This document shows, piece after piece, positions 51,976-61,357 of a stretch of DNA of 64,000 nucleotides. The DNA is from Anaeromusa acidaminophila DSM 3853 (GTDB lineage: Bacteria; Bacillota; Negativicutes; Anaeromusales; Anaeromusaceae), in assembly GCF_000374545.1 (NCBI RefSeq), contig NZ_KB894595.1:34039-98038 (forward strand). Reading direction: 5' to 3'. A program made the position numbers and the translations under genes. Every line of letters begins with the position of its first letter. Position 1 is the stretch's first letter. The notes under the pieces were generated by a model that saw only the letters and a program-made list of their open reading frames with translations, was not told the origin of the DNA and did no database searches.

Positions 51976-53445
51976 ATGTGGAATTTTGCAAGAGTTAATA
52001 AAGAAGTTGAAGCGTTGAATCAGTTCATCAAAAAACTTCTCCGAGGAGAGTGGGGGCGGAATTTGCCGGTATCTTTTTACCATAAGTTGCTCCCGATAGC
52101 TGAGTCCGTCAATGCATTGATAAAAGATGTCCGTCACTTCGTGCAACAGTCGCAGATGGCTGCGGCTAAGGTAGCGGCTGCAGTGGGGCAGGCTCGAGAC
52201 GCACTGGGAAAAACCGCCGCAGAAGGAGAAGTGGTGTCGCAGGAAGCGAGAACATGCAGAGATTCGGCTTGGCAGCTAGAGCAACAGGCCAAAGAGGCGG
52301 AAGAGCTTATGGCCGGAGTGCATGCCTCGTCCCAAACGATGCTGCAGGTAGCGGAAGGAATTCACGAGAGCAGCGTGGATGCGCGTAAACGAGCGGAGCA
52401 AGGTAAGCTGGCTGTACAAGGCGTAGGAGAATCTATGACGGGAATTCGGCTGCAATCGACGGAGTTGGCGGATAAAATCAGCGCTCTGTCGCTGACTGCG
52501 CAGGCGATACAACAGTTGCTCACCTCGATTCACGGCATTGCTTCTCAGACGCAGCTGCTTTCGCTGAATGCCAGTATTGAGGCGGCGCGCGCAGGAGAGC
52601 ATGGGAGAGGCTTCGCGGTAGTGGCCGAAGAAATCCAGGTTTTATCCGAAGGAAGCAGTAAAGCGGCTCGTGAGGCGGCGGTGTTGTTGGCTCAGATTGA
52701 AGGCGGCGTGCGAGCAGCGGAGCAGGCTATGACGGAAGAAGAAAAAGCGGTGACGGAAGGGCAAGTCGCGGTAAGAGAGGCTCTTGAACATTTAGAAGCC
52801 ATTCAAGAAGCCAGTCGGACGACGGAACTAAAGCTGGCGGAAGCGGGCGCTGTGCGCCAGGAGCAGGCGGCGACGGTACAACAAATGGCTCAAGTCGCCA
52901 GACGGATTAATGAGTATTGCCAGCAGCTTCGGCAATGTGCGGAGCGGACGGAAGAAGCGCTGGTCCGGCAGAAAGAGTCACAAGAAGAGGCTTTAGCCAT
53001 GGAAACGATTCTGCAGCAAGTAGCGGAGGGGTTGCAAAAGGAAACTTCACGGATACGCTTAGCGGAGGCGGACGGCGAGGTGCAAAAGCAGACAACGAAA
53101 ATTCTGCAAGAAGTAACGGCGTTGGCGGCGGAGATTTCTCATCTGCCTGAAACGGCGCAGGAAAAGAAACTGGAACAATGGCTGCAGGGGCGTAAAAACC
53201 TGGAGGCAGTTTGGTCCAATCGCGAGGACGGCAGTTTTATTGTTTCTTTGCCGCCGGCAGGTTTGGCCAATGCCAATGGCAGGGAATGGTTTCGCCGGGC
53301 CTTGTTGGAGGGATCCTATGTATCGGAGGTATATGTTTCTGCCATTTCCGGCCAGCCTTGCGTAACCGTTGCTGTTTCCTGCGGCAGCGAGGCAGGAGAA
53401 AAGCAAGTTATAGGCGTCGATTTGTCTTTGAACTCACAAAAATAG
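51976..53445 (+). CDS. Soluble chemoreceptor with C-terminal Cache-like domain
   Basis: A 489-residue protein with no membrane helix. Residues about 60-390 form a chemoreceptor coiled coil with the tip [48 protein letters not shown]. The last 90 residues ([60 protein letters not shown], then [10 protein letters not shown]) look like half of a Cache/PDC sensor, here placed after the signalling domain and inside the cell. It should signal through CheW/CheA. The ATG at 51976 follows GGAGGCGG. Confidence 0.85.
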   Translation: MWNFARVNKEVEALNQFIKKLLRGEWGRNLPVSFYHKLLPIAESVNALIKDVRHFVQQSQMAAAKVAAAVGQARDALGKTAAEGEVVSQEARTCRDSAWQLEQQAKEAEELMAGVHASSQTMLQVAEGIHESSVDARKRAEQGKLAVQGVGESMTGIRLQSTELADKISALSLTAQAIQQLLTSIHGIASQTQLLSLNASIEAARAGEHGRGFAVVAEEIQVLSEGSSKAAREAAVLLAQIEGGVRAAEQAMTEEEKAVTEGQVAVREALEHLEAIQEASRTTELKLAEAGAVRQEQAATVQQMAQVARRINEYCQQLRQCAERTEEALVRQKESQEEALAMETILQQVAEGLQKETSRIRLAEADGEVQKQTTKILQEVTALAAEISHLPETAQEKKLEQWLQGRKNLEAVWSNREDGSFIVSLPPAGLANANGREWFRRALLEGSYVSEVYVSAISGQPCVTVAVSCGSEAGEKQVIGVDLSLNSQK

Positions 53446-53550
53446 TTTAGAATGACGGTAATGGAAGAGTATCGTTAGCGAGGACAGCTTGACGAGATGC
53501 CCTGGCGTCAGATACGATGAGAGGAGAGTTGTTAAAAATAAGGAGAGAGT

Positions 53551-54156
53551 ATGGTGCTGAGCGGCTTTGAATATTTGGGAACCGTAGCTTTTGCCATTTC
53601 CGGCGCAATGGTGGGGATTCGCAAGAAGATGGATGTTTTTGGGATTGCTGTTCTAGCGGTGACGACTGCCGTGGGCGGAGGGATTTTACGAGATGTGCTG
53701 GTGGGGCATACGCCGCCGACGGCCTTTTTAGATCCGACGTTTACCTTGCTGGCGTTGGCTTCCGCTATTTTGACTTGCTTTGCTCATTCTTGGCTGGTGC
53801 GGATCACTAATGTGGTGCAACTATGCGATGCCGTGGGACTGGGAGCGTTTACCGCTGTCGGCGCCAGCTTGGCGATTACGTACGATCTAAATACGTTATA
53901 TATCATGGTTTTTCTAGGAGCTGCAACCGGTATTGGCGGCGGTGTTTTGCGAGATATTTTTGCCAGAGATATTCCTTTTGTATTTCAACAGGAGATTTAT
54001 GCGCTGGCATCCATTGCGGGCGGCGTGGCTCTTTATTACGCTCAGTGGCAGCTGCCTCTTTGGCAGGCTATGTATTTGTGTTTCTTACTGACTTTGGGGA
54101 TTCGCTTGCTTTGCGTACACTACAATATCCATTTGCCTAAAATAGGACGCGAGTAA
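53551..54156 (+). CDS. TRIC-like cation channel family protein (UPF0126/YicG)
   Basis: A 201-residue membrane protein with seven helices made of two similar halves. Each half has the conserved glycine motif: VGGGILRDVLVGHTPP and IGGGVLRDIFARDIPF. Bacterial members are related to trimeric intracellular cation channels; the physiological ion is uncertain. The ATG at 53551 follows AGGAGAG. It stands alone and is followed by a long symmetric terminator. Confidence 0.88.
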   Translation: MVLSGFEYLGTVAFAISGAMVGIRKKMDVFGIAVLAVTTAVGGGILRDVLVGHTPPTAFLDPTFTLLALASAILTCFAHSWLVRITNVVQLCDAVGLGAFTAVGASLAITYDLNTLYIMVFLGAATGIGGGVLRDIFARDIPFVFQQEIYALASIAGGVALYYAQWQLPLWQAMYLCFLLTLGIRLLCVHYNIHLPKIGRE

Positions 54157-54167
54157 TTCGTTGATTT

Positions 54168-54215
54168 TTGCTAAAAAGCGTATGGCGGCGTTTGCCGCCA
54201 TACGCTTTTTAGCAA
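54168..54215. terminator. 22-bp perfect palindromic terminator
   Basis: TTGCTAAAAAGCGTATGGCG starts a 22-base arm (54168-54189) that pairs perfectly with 54194-54215 around GTTT. The inner GC stem is flanked by A and T runs. Confidence 0.9.
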
Positions 54216-54374
54216 GCTATGGGATATAAGCCCTGCTTTTTTAAAAATGAGGGAAAAAGAATGCAGAAGTAACATGGCTTTAGTCGCAACTTTTTAACAT
54301 TAAAAGACGAGCTAACGTATTCGCGCTATAATATAAGAAAATGCTGTAAAGCGTCAGGCCTGGAGGATATGTTA

Positions 54375-54647
54375 ATGAGGGAAAAAAAGGTATTTAAGTA
54401 TAATGAAGATGATATTTTAGAGTTTATGACGGAATCTTTAGCTTCTCAGCTAGGTTTTGAAGAGTTTTCAGCAAAAGCTATTTTCATGGGAGAAGCAGGC
54501 AAAGATTTGCGGATGGTTCTGGTTTTGGGAGAAGCCGCAGATGAGACGATGGAAAAAGTAGATACAAATGCTTTGGATATAATGATTGAGTATAATGGTT
54601 CCTATTCGTGCAATAAAATAAAAAAGAACGCAGCTCTTTTGGGATGA
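54375..54647 (+). CDS. Small protein of unknown function
   Basis: A 90-residue soluble acidic protein (VFKYNEDDILEFMTESLASQLGFEEFSAKAIFMGEAGKDLRMVLVLGEA). GGAGG (54362-54366) is eight bases before ATG 54375 but only two before ATG 54369, so the former is chosen. A TATAAT at about 54331 may be its -10. I do not recognise a family. It lies about 100 bases before the aminotransferase gene. Confidence 0.65.
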   Translation: MREKKVFKYNEDDILEFMTESLASQLGFEEFSAKAIFMGEAGKDLRMVLVLGEAADETMEKVDTNALDIMIEYNGSYSCNKIKKNAALLG

Positions 54648-54753
54648 ATTTAAAATATACAGAGAAGATCTTGGCAAATCGTTTGCGTTTGTGAAAATTA
54701 TTTCGTACAATGATCTGAGGACTTGTATTTTAAATTTCAGGGGGTTGTTATCC

Positions 54754-55944
54754 ATGAACTTATCCCGTAAAGGTTTGTCGATTAGTCCATCCGCAACGCT
54801 GGCGATTGATTCTAAGGCAAAAAAGCTGAAAGCGGAAGGCATCGATGTGGTTGGTTTCGGCGCTGGTGAGCCGGATTTTGATACGCCTGTACATATAAAG
54901 CAAGCAGCGATTGCTGCGATTGAAGCTGGCTTTACCAAGTACACGCCTGCTTCGGGAACGATGACTTTGAAAGAAGCCATTTGCGCCAAATTCAAAAAAG
55001 ACAATGACTTAGACTATGCTCCGGCTAACATTGTTATCAGCAACGGCGCTAAGCATTCATTGGTCAATGTGTTCCAGGCCATTTGCAATCCTGGGGACGA
55101 AGTAATCATTCCTGCGCCTTTCTGGGTTAGCTATCCGGAGATGGTTAAATTGGCCGATGGCGTGCCTGTTATTGTTTATACAACCGAAGAACAAGGCTTT
55201 AAATTTACGGTAGACCAAATTCGCCAGGCGGTAACGGCGAAGACGAAAGCCATTATCCTCAATAGCCCCAGCAATCCTACCGGTATGGTTTACACTCGCG
55301 AAGAACTGGCGGAGTTGGCGGAACTAGCTGTAGAAAAAGGCTTTTATGTGGTTTCCGACGAAATTTACGAAAAGCTGATCTATGATGGCAAAACCCATGT
55401 CAGCATCGCCAGCATCAATGAAAAAATTAAAGCCCAGACGATTATTGTCAACGGCGTGTCCAAAACCTACGCGATGACTGGCTGGCGTATTGGCTATACG
55501 GCTTCGGCCCCGGAAATTGCCAAGATTATGAGCAACGTGCAAAGCCATGCGACGTCTAACCCGAATTCCATCGCCCAAAAAGCGGCGGAAGCGGCAATTA
55601 GCGGTCCGCAGGATATGGTAGCTACCATGGTGGAGGCCTTTGTCAGCCGTCGAGACTACATGGTGAAGCGAATCAACAGCATGCCAGGCGTATCCTGTGT
55701 CAAACCGAACGGTGCTTTTTATGTAATGATGAATATTTCTAAACTGATGGGCAAGGAATTGGGGGGGCGCAAAATTCAAAGCTCCGATGATTTTGCCGAT
55801 GTTTTATTGGAAAAAGCGAACGTTGCCTTGGTTCCTGGATCCGGTTTTGGCATTGACACCCATGTGCGTTTGTCTTATGCCACTTCGCAGGAAAATATCA
55901 CCAAAGGGCTGGATCGGATTGAGCAGTTCTTAAAGCAAGGCTAA
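54754..55944 (+). CDS. Class I/II aminotransferase, aspartate aminotransferase-like
   Basis: A 396-residue PLP enzyme. Landmarks: GFGAGEPDFDTPVHIKQAA, YTPASGTMTLKEAI, NSPSNPTGMVYTREEL, VSDEIYEKLIYDG, NGVSKTYAMTGWRIGY with the PLP lysine, and PGSGFGIDTHVRLSYATS with the carboxylate-binding arginine. It is the class Ib aspartate/prephenate-type aminotransferase. The ATG at 54754 follows AGGGGG. It links aspartate with oxaloacetate, in keeping with the C4-acid genes nearby. Confidence 0.93.
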   Translation: MNLSRKGLSISPSATLAIDSKAKKLKAEGIDVVGFGAGEPDFDTPVHIKQAAIAAIEAGFTKYTPASGTMTLKEAICAKFKKDNDLDYAPANIVISNGAKHSLVNVFQAICNPGDEVIIPAPFWVSYPEMVKLADGVPVIVYTTEEQGFKFTVDQIRQAVTAKTKAIILNSPSNPTGMVYTREELAELAELAVEKGFYVVSDEIYEKLIYDGKTHVSIASINEKIKAQTIIVNGVSKTYAMTGWRIGYTASAPEIAKIMSNVQSHATSNPNSIAQKAAEAAISGPQDMVATMVEAFVSRRDYMVKRINSMPGVSCVKPNGAFYVMMNISKLMGKELGGRKIQSSDDFADVLLEKANVALVPGSGFGIDTHVRLSYATSQENITKGLDRIEQFLKQG

Positions 55945-55961
55945 GGTAATGTGAGTTAAGA

Positions 55962-56018
55962 CATAATATAAAAAACCCTAGGAACCGCTTAGCGGTTCCT
56001 AGGATTTTTTATATTATG
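55962..56018. terminator. 27-bp nearly perfect palindromic terminator
   Basis: Arms at 55962-55988 and 55992-56018 pair with one mismatch around TTA; the core is CCTAGGAACCGC/GCGGTTCCTAGG with A and T runs and continues outward through CATAATATA/TATATTATG. It lies between convergent genes. Confidence 0.9.
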
Positions 56019-56098
56019 ATTCTCAAATTAAACCGGAATATGGCGCGTGACTCATCTAAGGGCGTTGCAATTCCGGGATTTATTTCGAATTTCGCTGC

Positions 56099-57256
56099 TT
56101 ACTTTGTGTTTTGTTTCCTGTCCTCAAGTGAGCTAGACTTCGGCAGGTTTCCCAGTAGGCGGGTAGCTGTGTATCCGGCAGCGTAGCAAAGTATCAGGCA
56201 AACAGCGCAAACCAGAAGGTATTTCGGCAGAATGGGGAATTGCCACTTTTGTACGATGTAGGCAATCGGCAGCACGATCAATTGATGGAGGATATAGATG
56301 GCATAGGAAGAGGCGGCTAAATTGCGCCAGAAGGAGCCACTGTAATTTATATAGCGTTGGAATAAGCATAACAGGGTCATGAACATGCAAAGACAGAAAA
56401 GCGAGTGCAGTAGCGCGTGACCGGCTTTAAGCAGTACGGTGAGCTCTTGGGGCATGCTAAGGCGATACAAGGTAAATGCAAGTGTAGCCGGGATGACTAA
56501 GAGGAGCCAGTTTCGCAGTTTAGGAGCGTAGGCGGAAGCTGACGTAAACCAGGAGTTTCGCCAGGCATGAAGGCCTAAGAGGAAATAGAACAGACATATT
56601 CCTAGGCGCGCAGGCTGAAAGCATACTATATATAATCCGCCAAACCAAGTATCGGCTGGCACGAGCAAAGTAGGCACGAAGAAGGCTAGTGAGCACAAAA
56701 GAGTGAATAGGGCGAAAAAAGAGACCGTGGGGGCGGCGGGAGAGGATGCTTTTTTTAACCAACCTGGTCGCCAGGTCTGCAGACAGCCTACCAAAAGGTA
56801 GAAGTAAAACAAGAGTCCTAGAAACCAATAGTGAGCATGATTGAATACTTGTAGCAAAAAGAATATGTTTTGCCAAAAATAGAGATAGGGCGGAGGAGTG
56901 GCGGATCGGCTGAACCAGATCATGTAAGTCATGGCGGGAGCCACCAGAATGGCGCCTGCTAGCCAGGGAAGAACGATGCGGTAGAACTTGTTGCGGAAAA
57001 AGGAACCGATGCCTTTGCGCTGTAAGACCGGCAATGTAAAATAGCCGGCAATCCAGAACATAACTGGCATAATAAAGACGTCAACCGTAAGGGTAAAAGG
57101 TATAAAGGCTTGACTGGTTTGCGTGTCGACAACATACCACCAGGGCAAGGGAGGGGCGATGTAACCTAAAGCGATGTGAAAAATAATAACTAAGAGGATG
57201 ATGGCTGCGCGTAGATTGTCTAAAAAGTATAAGCGGCCTGCGGCGGAGTGGAGCAT
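56099..57256 (-). CDS. Membrane acyltransferase, acyltransferase_3 family
   Basis: A 385-residue membrane protein with about ten helices. The N-terminal RLYFLDNLRAAIILLVIIFHIALGY carries the family arginine and histidine. It transfers acyl groups (often acetyl) to surface glycans or other exported molecules. The ATG at 57256 has AAAGG at a usable distance; an upstream ATG at 57274 has none. It is followed on its 3' side by a bidirectional terminator; the AraC gene lies upstream on the same strand. Confidence 0.85.
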   Translation of the reverse strand: MLHSAAGRLYFLDNLRAAIILLVIIFHIALGYIAPPLPWWYVVDTQTSQAFIPFTLTVDVFIMPVMFWIAGYFTLPVLQRKGIGSFFRNKFYRIVLPWLAGAILVAPAMTYMIWFSRSATPPPYLYFWQNIFFLLQVFNHAHYWFLGLLFYFYLLVGCLQTWRPGWLKKASSPAAPTVSFFALFTLLCSLAFFVPTLLVPADTWFGGLYIVCFQPARLGICLFYFLLGLHAWRNSWFTSASAYAPKLRNWLLLVIPATLAFTLYRLSMPQELTVLLKAGHALLHSLFCLCMFMTLLCLFQRYINYSGSFWRNLAASSYAIYILHQLIVLPIAYIVQKWQFPILPKYLLVCAVCLILCYAAGYTATRLLGNLPKSSSLEDRKQNTK

Positions 57257-57318
57257 AAAGTCACAACCTTTCATGAAAAATTGTTCTTATGGGAATGCAT
57301 AACGAGTAGGTAGTTCTT

Positions 57319-58206
57319 TTAGGATAACTGGATGGGGAGAAAGATTCTTGTCAAGGAATTGGGGTGGTCGCTGCCGTAATAATCAGCGCTGTATTGTTCA
57401 AACGTGTCGCGATGATCCAGCCGATAGGGAGATTGGAATAACCAAGTGCCAAAAATATAGTTGTATGTATCCGTCATAGTAGCGACGGGGCCTTTATGAA
57501 TAAAGACCGCATAAAGGCCCTCGGGAATTTTGTATTTTGTCATACCGGCGGGCGGCTGGGCGGCAGCCGCTGTTTCGCAACAGGCAATTTCCAGATACTC
57601 TGTGGTTTCGTCCATATCCTGCAAAGTTAAATGCTTTTCGTAAATTGATATGCCATAATTGGCTCCAGAGGGCAGCTGCTCCTGTATTTCTTGCTTTCGC
57701 GATAAAAATTGCTCCCAAAGCCAAGGAATGCGACTATTTTCCACAGATGTTTTAGTGCAGAGGCCAATGGCCCAACGAGGGGAATCCCATTCTTGAATGG
57801 CAGGCTGCAGCACAACTTGCGATAGGCGATGCTCTAAGCGGCTGCCGGCAAGCTTTTCTTTGCGCGTAAGCCAAGGGTGACAGCCTCGTTTGCGGAAAGA
57901 GCCGGGCATAACGCCATATACGGTTTTAAAAGAGCGGCTGAAGGCTTCTTGGGATTCGTATTGGTACAAAAAGGCAATATCCAAAATGGATGTACGGGTG
58001 CTTAGAAGGGCGGACGCAGCCAAATTCATGCGGCGTTTGCGCAGATATTCACCTGGCTTTTCACCGGTAGCTGCGAGGAAAAGACGGCTGAAATGCGCAG
58101 GGGACAGGTGAACATGCGCTGCAATGTCTTGAATGCTGCAGGGGGACTGCAGATGGTTTTCCATAAAATGAATGGCTGCTTCAAGCCAGGGCGGTTTTGT
58201 GTTCAT
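57319..58206 (-). CDS. AraC family regulator with GyrI-like effector domain
   Basis: A 295-residue regulator. The N-terminal double helix-turn-helix is SIQDIAAHVHLSPAHFSRLFLAATGEKPGEYLRKRRMNLAASALLSTRTSILDIAFLYQYESQEAFSRSFKTVYGVMPGSFRKRG. The C-terminal part (about 130-295) resembles the GyrI/Rob effector-binding fold, with TEYLEIACCETAAAAQPPAGMTKYKIPEGLYAVFIHKGPVATMTDTYNYIFGTWL. It probably responds to small hydrophobic compounds. The ATG follows GGCAGG. It lies 60 bases upstream of the acyltransferase gene and may control it. Confidence 0.88.
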   Translation of the reverse strand: MNTKPPWLEAAIHFMENHLQSPCSIQDIAAHVHLSPAHFSRLFLAATGEKPGEYLRKRRMNLAASALLSTRTSILDIAFLYQYESQEAFSRSFKTVYGVMPGSFRKRGCHPWLTRKEKLAGSRLEHRLSQVVLQPAIQEWDSPRWAIGLCTKTSVENSRIPWLWEQFLSRKQEIQEQLPSGANYGISIYEKHLTLQDMDETTEYLEIACCETAAAAQPPAGMTKYKIPEGLYAVFIHKGPVATMTDTYNYIFGTWLFQSPYRLDHRDTFEQYSADYYGSDHPNSLTRIFLPIQLS

Positions 58207-58334
58207 AAGAATACCTGCCTTGTTGAAGAGTTTCTTTTGCTAGCGTCTTCGTAGCTTTATATCTTTTATTGTAGTACAGGAGTAGAAAGATTTTTTTGAT
58301 TTTTTCTGCTATGTTGCAAAATTCCTCGAAAATA

Positions 58335-58363
58335 TTGACGAAAGCGCTTGCATTTGATAGCAT
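58335..58363 (+). promoter_or_regulatory. AEC carrier promoter with cre-like site
   Basis: TTGACG (58335-58340) and TAGCAT (58358-58363) with a 17-bp spacer. CGAAAGCGCTTGCA (58339-58352) lies in the spacer and matches the catabolite-responsive element consensus except at its first base, so CcpA-type repression is possible. Confidence 0.5.
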
Positions 58364-58412
58364 GAATAAATAATGTGTAACGATTTCGTAGGAAGAAAAA
58401 GAGGCGACAATA

Positions 58413-59330
58413 ATGGGAGAAGTTTTGTTGAAGGCAGCAGTGTTTGTCTTCATTATTTTTTTAGGATATGCTCTGAAACGCATCGGTTTTTTTACGGCGA
58501 CCGACTATCGACTGATTTCAAAGATTGTACTCAATATTACGCTGCCAGCGGCAGTAATTACCGCCTTTGCCAATTTTGATATGGACGCTTCCTTGTTTAT
58601 CTTGGCTTTTCTTGGCTTGGGATGCAACCTTATTATGGTTGGGTTGGGTTTTTTAGCTGGTGCGCGCAGTAACGGGGAAACTAAAGCTTTTTATATGTTG
58701 AATGCGTCCGGCTATAATATCGGCTGTTTTGCGATGCCCTTTGCGCAGGGATTTTTGGGGCCTTTTGGCGTAGTGGCTACCTGTATGTTTGATTCTGGAA
58801 ACTCAATTATGTGTACCGGCGGGACCTATGCTGCCGCCGCTGGAGTTGCGGGGACTGGCGGAAAAAGCCAGCTGACTGGACTGGCGAAAAAGCTTTTGTC
58901 TTCCGTGCCTTTTGATATTTATATGTTGATGCTGGTGTTTTCCTGGGGCGGTTTCCGATTTCCAGCAGAGGTTTTGAACCTTTGCTCGGTTATTGGCGGC
59001 GCTAACAGCTTCTTGGCGATGTTGATGATTGGCATGATGATTGAATTGGAGCTGGAAGCGCATCACTTACAGCAGCTTAGTTTGGTTTTGTTGCTGCGTT
59101 ACGTCGTTTCGGCCGTTTTTGCATGGCTTTTTTATTATTATACGCCGTTTTCTTTGGAAATTCGGCAAGTATTGGCGCTGCTGGTGTTTGCGCCGATTCC
59201 CGCGATTGCGCCATTGTTTACGGAAAAATGCCAGGGGAATGGCATTTTGGCAAGCCTGACGAATTCGGTTTCTATTATGATTAGCATTGCAATTATGACG
59301 GTTTTGCTGGTAATGATGAATTTGCGGTGA
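58413..59330 (+). CDS. AEC (auxin efflux carrier) family transporter
   Basis: A 305-residue membrane protein with about ten helices. FLGYALKRIGFFTATDYRLISKIVLNITLPAAVITAFANF at the start, GYNIGCFAMPFAQGFLGPFGVVATCMFDSGNSIMCTGG in the middle and APIPAIAPLFTEKCQGNGILASLTNSVSIMISI near the end fit the AEC family. Bacterial members move organic acids such as malate or malonate. The ATG at 58413 has a weak GAGGCG site. A terminator follows. Confidence 0.88.
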   Translation: MGEVLLKAAVFVFIIFLGYALKRIGFFTATDYRLISKIVLNITLPAAVITAFANFDMDASLFILAFLGLGCNLIMVGLGFLAGARSNGETKAFYMLNASGYNIGCFAMPFAQGFLGPFGVVATCMFDSGNSIMCTGGTYAAAAGVAGTGGKSQLTGLAKKLLSSVPFDIYMLMLVFSWGGFRFPAEVLNLCSVIGGANSFLAMLMIGMMIELELEAHHLQQLSLVLLLRYVVSAVFAWLFYYYTPFSLEIRQVLALLVFAPIPAIAPLFTEKCQGNGILASLTNSVSIMISIAIMTVLLVMMNLR

Positions 59331-59335
59331 AAGCG

Positions 59336-59372
59336 AAAATAGGACAGGCCTTTTCGGCCTGTCCTATTTTTT
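59336..59372. terminator. Bidirectional terminator
   Basis: AAAATAGGACAGGCC pairs with GGCCTGTCCTATTTT around TTTTC, between the AEC gene and the convergent peptidase gene. Confidence 0.9.
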
Positions 59373-61239
59373 AGTTTAGGCGTTCTAACTCGTCAAGAAG
59401 GCGGGAGAATTTTTGCAGTGTAATTTCCAGAGGCGTAGGGGTCGCCATGTCAACGCCAGCCCGGCGCAATAATTCCAAGGGATCCTCAGAGGAACCGCTT
59501 TTCAAAAACTGCAGATATCTTTGACGGGCCGGTTCGCCGTCTGTAAGAATTTGTTCGCTCAGAGCCGTTGCAGCTGCGTAGCCGGTAGCGTACTGGTATA
59601 CATAAAAGTTGCGGTAAAAATGTGGAATCCGAGACCAACCGGCATCGCTAACTTTATCCAGCACCGTATCAGGTCCCCAATATTGTACATTTAAATCATG
59701 CCAAATGGCGTCAAAATCGTCGGCTGTAAGAGCATCGCCCTTGGCAGTGCGTTCATGAACTGTTTTTTCAAATTCTGCAAATTGCGTTTGACGGTACACA
59801 CTTCCTAAAATGGTGTCCAGATACTGTTCCAGCAGGTGCTTGCGTACGGCTGGGTCCTGCGTATGCTTTAGCATGTATTCGACAAGCAGGATTTCATTGG
59901 TTTGCGAAGCAACTTCGGCACAGAAGAGAGAATAGTCGGAGGTAGTAAAAGGCTGGTTTGCATAACTGTAATAAGTGTGCATGGAATGTCCCAACTCATG
60001 AGCCAGGGTAGATACGCTGTCATAAGTGCCCTCATAGTTTAGAAGCACAAAAGGATGGGTGCCATAGGCGCCCCAGGAGTAGGCGCCGGATTGCTTGCCT
60101 TGGTTTTCATAGACATCGACCCAGCCGGAGCTAAGACCTTGCTTCAGTACGGTATTGTATTCCGCGCCTAAGGGCTCTAATGCAGCCAGGACGAGCTGGC
60201 AGGCTTCTTCGTAGGTGTAGGGAGACGGAACTTTTTGCGTCACTGGCGCAGCCGTATCATAGAGGTGAAACTCATCAAGGCCTAACGCGGCTTTCTTGAA
60301 GGCTGCGTAACGGTGCAGCGGGGCTAAGTTTTGCTTGACCGTAGTGATGACATTGTCATAGACGGCAACCGGGATATTGTCATTTGCTAAAGATGCCGCT
60401 AACGTAGAGGGGTATTTTCGCGCAGAGGCGAAAAAGCGGCTGCTTTTAATATTGCCGTTCAAAGTGGCAGCAAGGGTATTGCGATATTGTGCATAGGTTT
60501 GATAGAGAGAGAGGTATGCATTTTGTCGTAACTGACGGTCAGCAAAAGACATATAGGCGCGGTACTTCCCCTCGCTTAGAGGCAAGGTCGTTCCTTGGCT
60601 GTCAGTGACATTCGGAAACCGCAGATCCGCATTCGTCAGCATATCGAAGGTGTTTTCCGGCGCCTGGGCTATTTCGGAGGCCTGGGACAGCAGGGACTCT
60701 TCTGCTGGCGCAAGGATATGTTGGCGCTGGCGTAAAAGAGTTTGCAGATACCGTGAATATTCTTTAAGGGCTGGTTCTTGGCGCAGAAAAGCAGGGATTT
60801 TTTTAGGGGGAAGCGCCAGCAGTTCCGGTTCGATGAAAGAGGCGGACGCCATATAAGCGCTGCCTAGAGCCGCCGCTTTGTCGGTAAGAGCTTGATAAGC
60901 GGCGTTAGCCGTGTTTTCATCGCGATGCATTTTGGCGTAGCTATACAGGCGTCCTAGGATGATGCTCATTTGGTCTCGTTGCTTCAGACATTGCAAGAGC
61001 ATTTGCGGCGAGGAGCCAAGCTTTCCTTGATAGGCCGCGAGTTGGGGCAGTTGGCTTTTGAGCTTGTCATAGTCCTGCTGCCAGTGGGCGTCGCTGGCGT
61101 AGATGTCCTGCAGATGCCATTGATATTGAGGAGCTATGTCTTGGCGGTCGGGAACTTTGTCGGCAGCCCAAAGAGGAGCAGGAGCGGCTAAAAACAGAAG
61201 AGCCGCCAGAAAGGCGGTGAAACAATACTTTTTCATCAT
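59371..61239 (-). CDS. pepF: Secreted oligoendopeptidase F (M3 metallopeptidase)
   Basis: A 622-residue zinc peptidase with a signal peptide (KKYCFTAFLAALLFLAAPAPLWA, cleaved before ADKVPDR). The M3B body has DRQDIAPQYQWHLQDIYASD at the start and the zinc motif HELGHSMHTYYS (HExxH) near residue 400, followed by the third-ligand region FCAEVASQTNEILL. PepF is usually cytoplasmic; this form should work in the periplasm or outside, cutting short peptides. The start pair ATGATG at 61239/61236 follows AAGGAAG. An APC-family permease gene lies upstream on the same strand. Confidence 0.92.
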   Translation of the reverse strand: MMKKYCFTAFLAALLFLAAPAPLWAADKVPDRQDIAPQYQWHLQDIYASDAHWQQDYDKLKSQLPQLAAYQGKLGSSPQMLLQCLKQRDQMSIILGRLYSYAKMHRDENTANAAYQALTDKAAALGSAYMASASFIEPELLALPPKKIPAFLRQEPALKEYSRYLQTLLRQRQHILAPAEESLLSQASEIAQAPENTFDMLTNADLRFPNVTDSQGTTLPLSEGKYRAYMSFADRQLRQNAYLSLYQTYAQYRNTLAATLNGNIKSSRFFASARKYPSTLAASLANDNIPVAVYDNVITTVKQNLAPLHRYAAFKKAALGLDEFHLYDTAAPVTQKVPSPYTYEEACQLVLAALEPLGAEYNTVLKQGLSSGWVDVYENQGKQSGAYSWGAYGTHPFVLLNYEGTYDSVSTLAHELGHSMHTYYSYANQPFTTSDYSLFCAEVASQTNEILLVEYMLKHTQDPAVRKHLLEQYLDTILGSVYRQTQFAEFEKTVHERTAKGDALTADDFDAIWHDLNVQYWGPDTVLDKVSDAGWSRIPHFYRNFYVYQYATGYAAATALSEQILTDGEPARQRYLQFLKSGSSEDPLELLRRAGVDMATPTPLEITLQKFSRLLDELERLN

Positions 61240-61328
61240 GCCATCTTCCTTTGCAAAGTAGTGAGAGAATGACTTGCTTATCGTAGAATACATTCTGGAA
61301 ATGGAGGGGAAATCCTTTTCGGCATATC

Positions 61329-61357
61329 TAAAAAGCCTGCAATCGCAGGCTTTTTTA
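61329..61357 (-). terminator. Terminator of the APC permease gene
   Basis: AAAAAGCCTGC and GCAGGCTTTTTT form a hairpin around AATC at 61330-61356, with a T run on both strands. It overlaps the stop of the permease gene at 61355. Confidence 0.85.
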
